Shown one piece after another: positions 5,897 to 5,944 of a stretch of DNA of 5,944 bases. The position numbers and the translations under genes were made by a program. The stretch is from an uncultured Campylobacteraceae bacterium (lineage in GTDB: Bacteria > Campylobacterota > Campylobacteria > Campylobacterales > Arcobacteraceae), in contig CAJXPH010000172.1 in NCBI GenBank assembly GCA_913057765.1, positions 1 to 5,944 of the forward strand, given 5' to 3'. Every line of letters starts with the position of its first letter. Within the stretch, counting starts at the first letter, position 1. Under the pieces are notes generated by a model. The model worked only from the letters and a program-made list of their open reading frames with translations. It was not told where the DNA came from and ran no database searches.

Positions 5897-5944
5897 CTGT
5901 CTCTTATACACATCTCCGAGCCCACGAGACCAGAGAGGATCTCG
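5897..5944 (-). other. Nextera (Tn5) i7 sequencing adapter, not genomic
   Basis: This is the reverse complement of bases 2-49: the Tn5 mosaic end (5897-5915), the i7 linker (5916-5930), the index CAGAGAGG (5931-5938) and the first six bases of the P7 complement. The last genomic base is 5896. This is the form seen when read 1 runs through a short insert into the i7 adapter. Confidence 0.98.

Noticed and set aside
1..5944. An undescribed defence, mobile or regulatory-RNA system
   Set aside because: Apart from one short glycosyltransferase-like gene, every gene belongs to a known family. There are no direct repeat arrays, toxin-antitoxin pairs, reverse transcriptase, integrase or long structured non-coding stretch.

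Overview
The window is an assembled contig of about 5.85 kb of genomic DNA (50-5896), capped at both ends by sequencing-library adapter. Bases 1-49 and 5897-5944 are the i7-side Nextera/Tn5 adapter in opposite orientations, with the same 8-base index. The apparent terminal inverted repeat is therefore technical and not a mobile element.

The genomic part is very AT-rich (roughly 30% G+C by eye) and tightly packed. It holds an ADP-heptose set resembling that of Campylobacterota, a PglF-type dehydratase, and a LigE-type ATP-dependent DNA ligase with a signal peptide. Together these suggest a Gram-negative member of Campylobacterota, perhaps the Arcobacter group. That assignment is inference from gene content and composition, with no database match behind it.

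Layout on the + strand: (1) the C-terminal part of a PglF/CapD-type UDP-GlcNAc 4,6-dehydratase, cut by the contig end (51-1118); (2) a 68-base gap with AT-rich inverted repeats; (3) hldD (1187-2197); (4) hldE (2198-3622); (5) gmhA (3622-4188); (6) a short, motif-degenerate GT-B glycosyltransferase-like gene (4207-5076); (7) a strong intrinsic terminator (5099-5124). On the - strand, ligE (5073-5873) converges on this cluster, overlaps its last gene by 4 bases and contains the terminator within its coding sequence. No genomic stretch over 300 bases lacks a gene.

GmhA, HldE and HldD carry out four of the five steps from sedoheptulose 7-phosphate to ADP-L-glycero-beta-D-manno-heptose, the donor for the inner core of LPS/LOS. 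The missing step is the GmhB phosphatase, which is not in this window. The three genes abut or overlap by one base, which implies co-transcription and translational coupling. The truncated dehydratase belongs to UDP-sugar modification, as in bacillosamine or O-antigen/capsule sugars, so the left side looks like a surface-glycan locus. LigE is a functionally unrelated neighbour, a probable periplasmic DNA ligase.

I see no CRISPR array, tRNA, rRNA, transposase, phage gene or undescribed defence-type system. The points most worth a second look are the adapter artefact and the false N-terminus it creates, the glycosyltransferase lacking its usual acidic motif, and the terminator embedded in the ligE coding region.
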